This document shows, piece by piece, positions 5,125 to 5,142 of a DNA stretch of 5,142 nucleotides (position 1 is the stretch's first letter; the number at the start of each line of letters is the position of its first letter). The position numbers were made by a program, and so were the translations under genes. The notes below the pieces were generated by a model. That model saw nothing but the letters and a program-made list of their open reading frames with translations. It ran no database searches and was not told where the DNA came from. The DNA comes from Candidatus Heimdallarchaeota archaeon AB_125 (GTDB taxonomy: Archaea; Asgardarchaeota; Heimdallarchaeia; Heimdallarchaeales; Heimdallarchaeaceae), in the NCBI GenBank assembly GCA_001940755.1, contig MEHH01000220.1, forward strand, positions 1 through 5,142, read 5' to 3'.

Positions 5125-5142
5125 GGATTAGATTTTTTCTTA

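Larger units (their letters stand above)
4899..5142. other. Intergenic region upstream of the kinase, to right edge
   Basis: These 244 bases contain a TATA-like element (4926-4940), a very AT-rich run built on ATT units (about 4960-4980), hairpin repeat copy 3 (5022-5059) and a second unrelated hairpin (5105-5124). The first 27 bases (4899-4925) would be coding if the kinase began at TTG 4925. No gene is supported in the last 200 bases. Only a 12-codon ATG frame (5093-5131) is present, which I do not call. Confidence 0.65.

Noticed and set aside
5093..5131. 12-codon ATG frame (MKKYELAKTSSD) overlapping the right-edge hairpin, like a leader peptide
   Set aside because: It is too short to support. 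No downstream plus-strand gene is visible in the window, and the hairpin is equally well explained as a terminator for the other strand.

Overview
This is an AT-rich window that is probably archaeal. The evidence for that is as follows: none of the genes has a clear Shine-Dalgarno sequence, TATA-like boxes sit just upstream of the starts, and there is a secreted NosD-type beta-helix protein with a C-terminal membrane anchor and a protein joining an N-terminal zinc ribbon to several membrane segments. The style of the beta-helix protein (a GNGTEA-type N-terminal motif, asparagine-rich coils, and a hydrophobic segment followed by KRKK) resembles surface proteins of Asgard archaea. That placement is an inference from protein style and is not proven.

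Layout: (1) 1-223, minus strand: the N-terminal part of a secreted protein that runs off the left edge. (2) 224-417: a divergent promoter region holding the first copy of a 38-nt hairpin repeat. (3) 418-2142, plus strand: a 574-residue right-handed beta-helix surface protein. It is followed after 27 nt, in the same frame, by a 184-residue zinc-ribbon protein with four predicted membrane segments (2170-2724). (4) 2725-2984: a convergent intergenic region with the second hairpin copy and a tRNA-like but non-functional-looking stretch. (5) 2985-4898, minus strand: a two-gene operon of a galactokinase-like GHMP kinase (first) and a sugar-1-phosphate nucleotidyltransferase (second), 39 nt apart. 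(6) 4899-5142: the kinase promoter region, the third hairpin copy, and another hairpin near the right edge that may end a gene outside the window.

The kinase and nucleotidyltransferase together suggest a two-step salvage route: free sugar to sugar-1-phosphate to nucleotide sugar. The product could feed surface glycosylation. The neighbouring beta-helix protein is rich in N-X-S/T sequons, so a link is conceivable, but it is only inferred from proximity.

The most unusual signal is the hairpin family: three copies, each 38 nt, with 10-11 bp arms that are almost invariant, a loop of exactly 16 nt, and the same orientation on the plus strand. One copy lies in each of the three intergenic regions that separate transcription units. 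No CRISPR array, insertion sequence or credible rRNA or tRNA gene was found.
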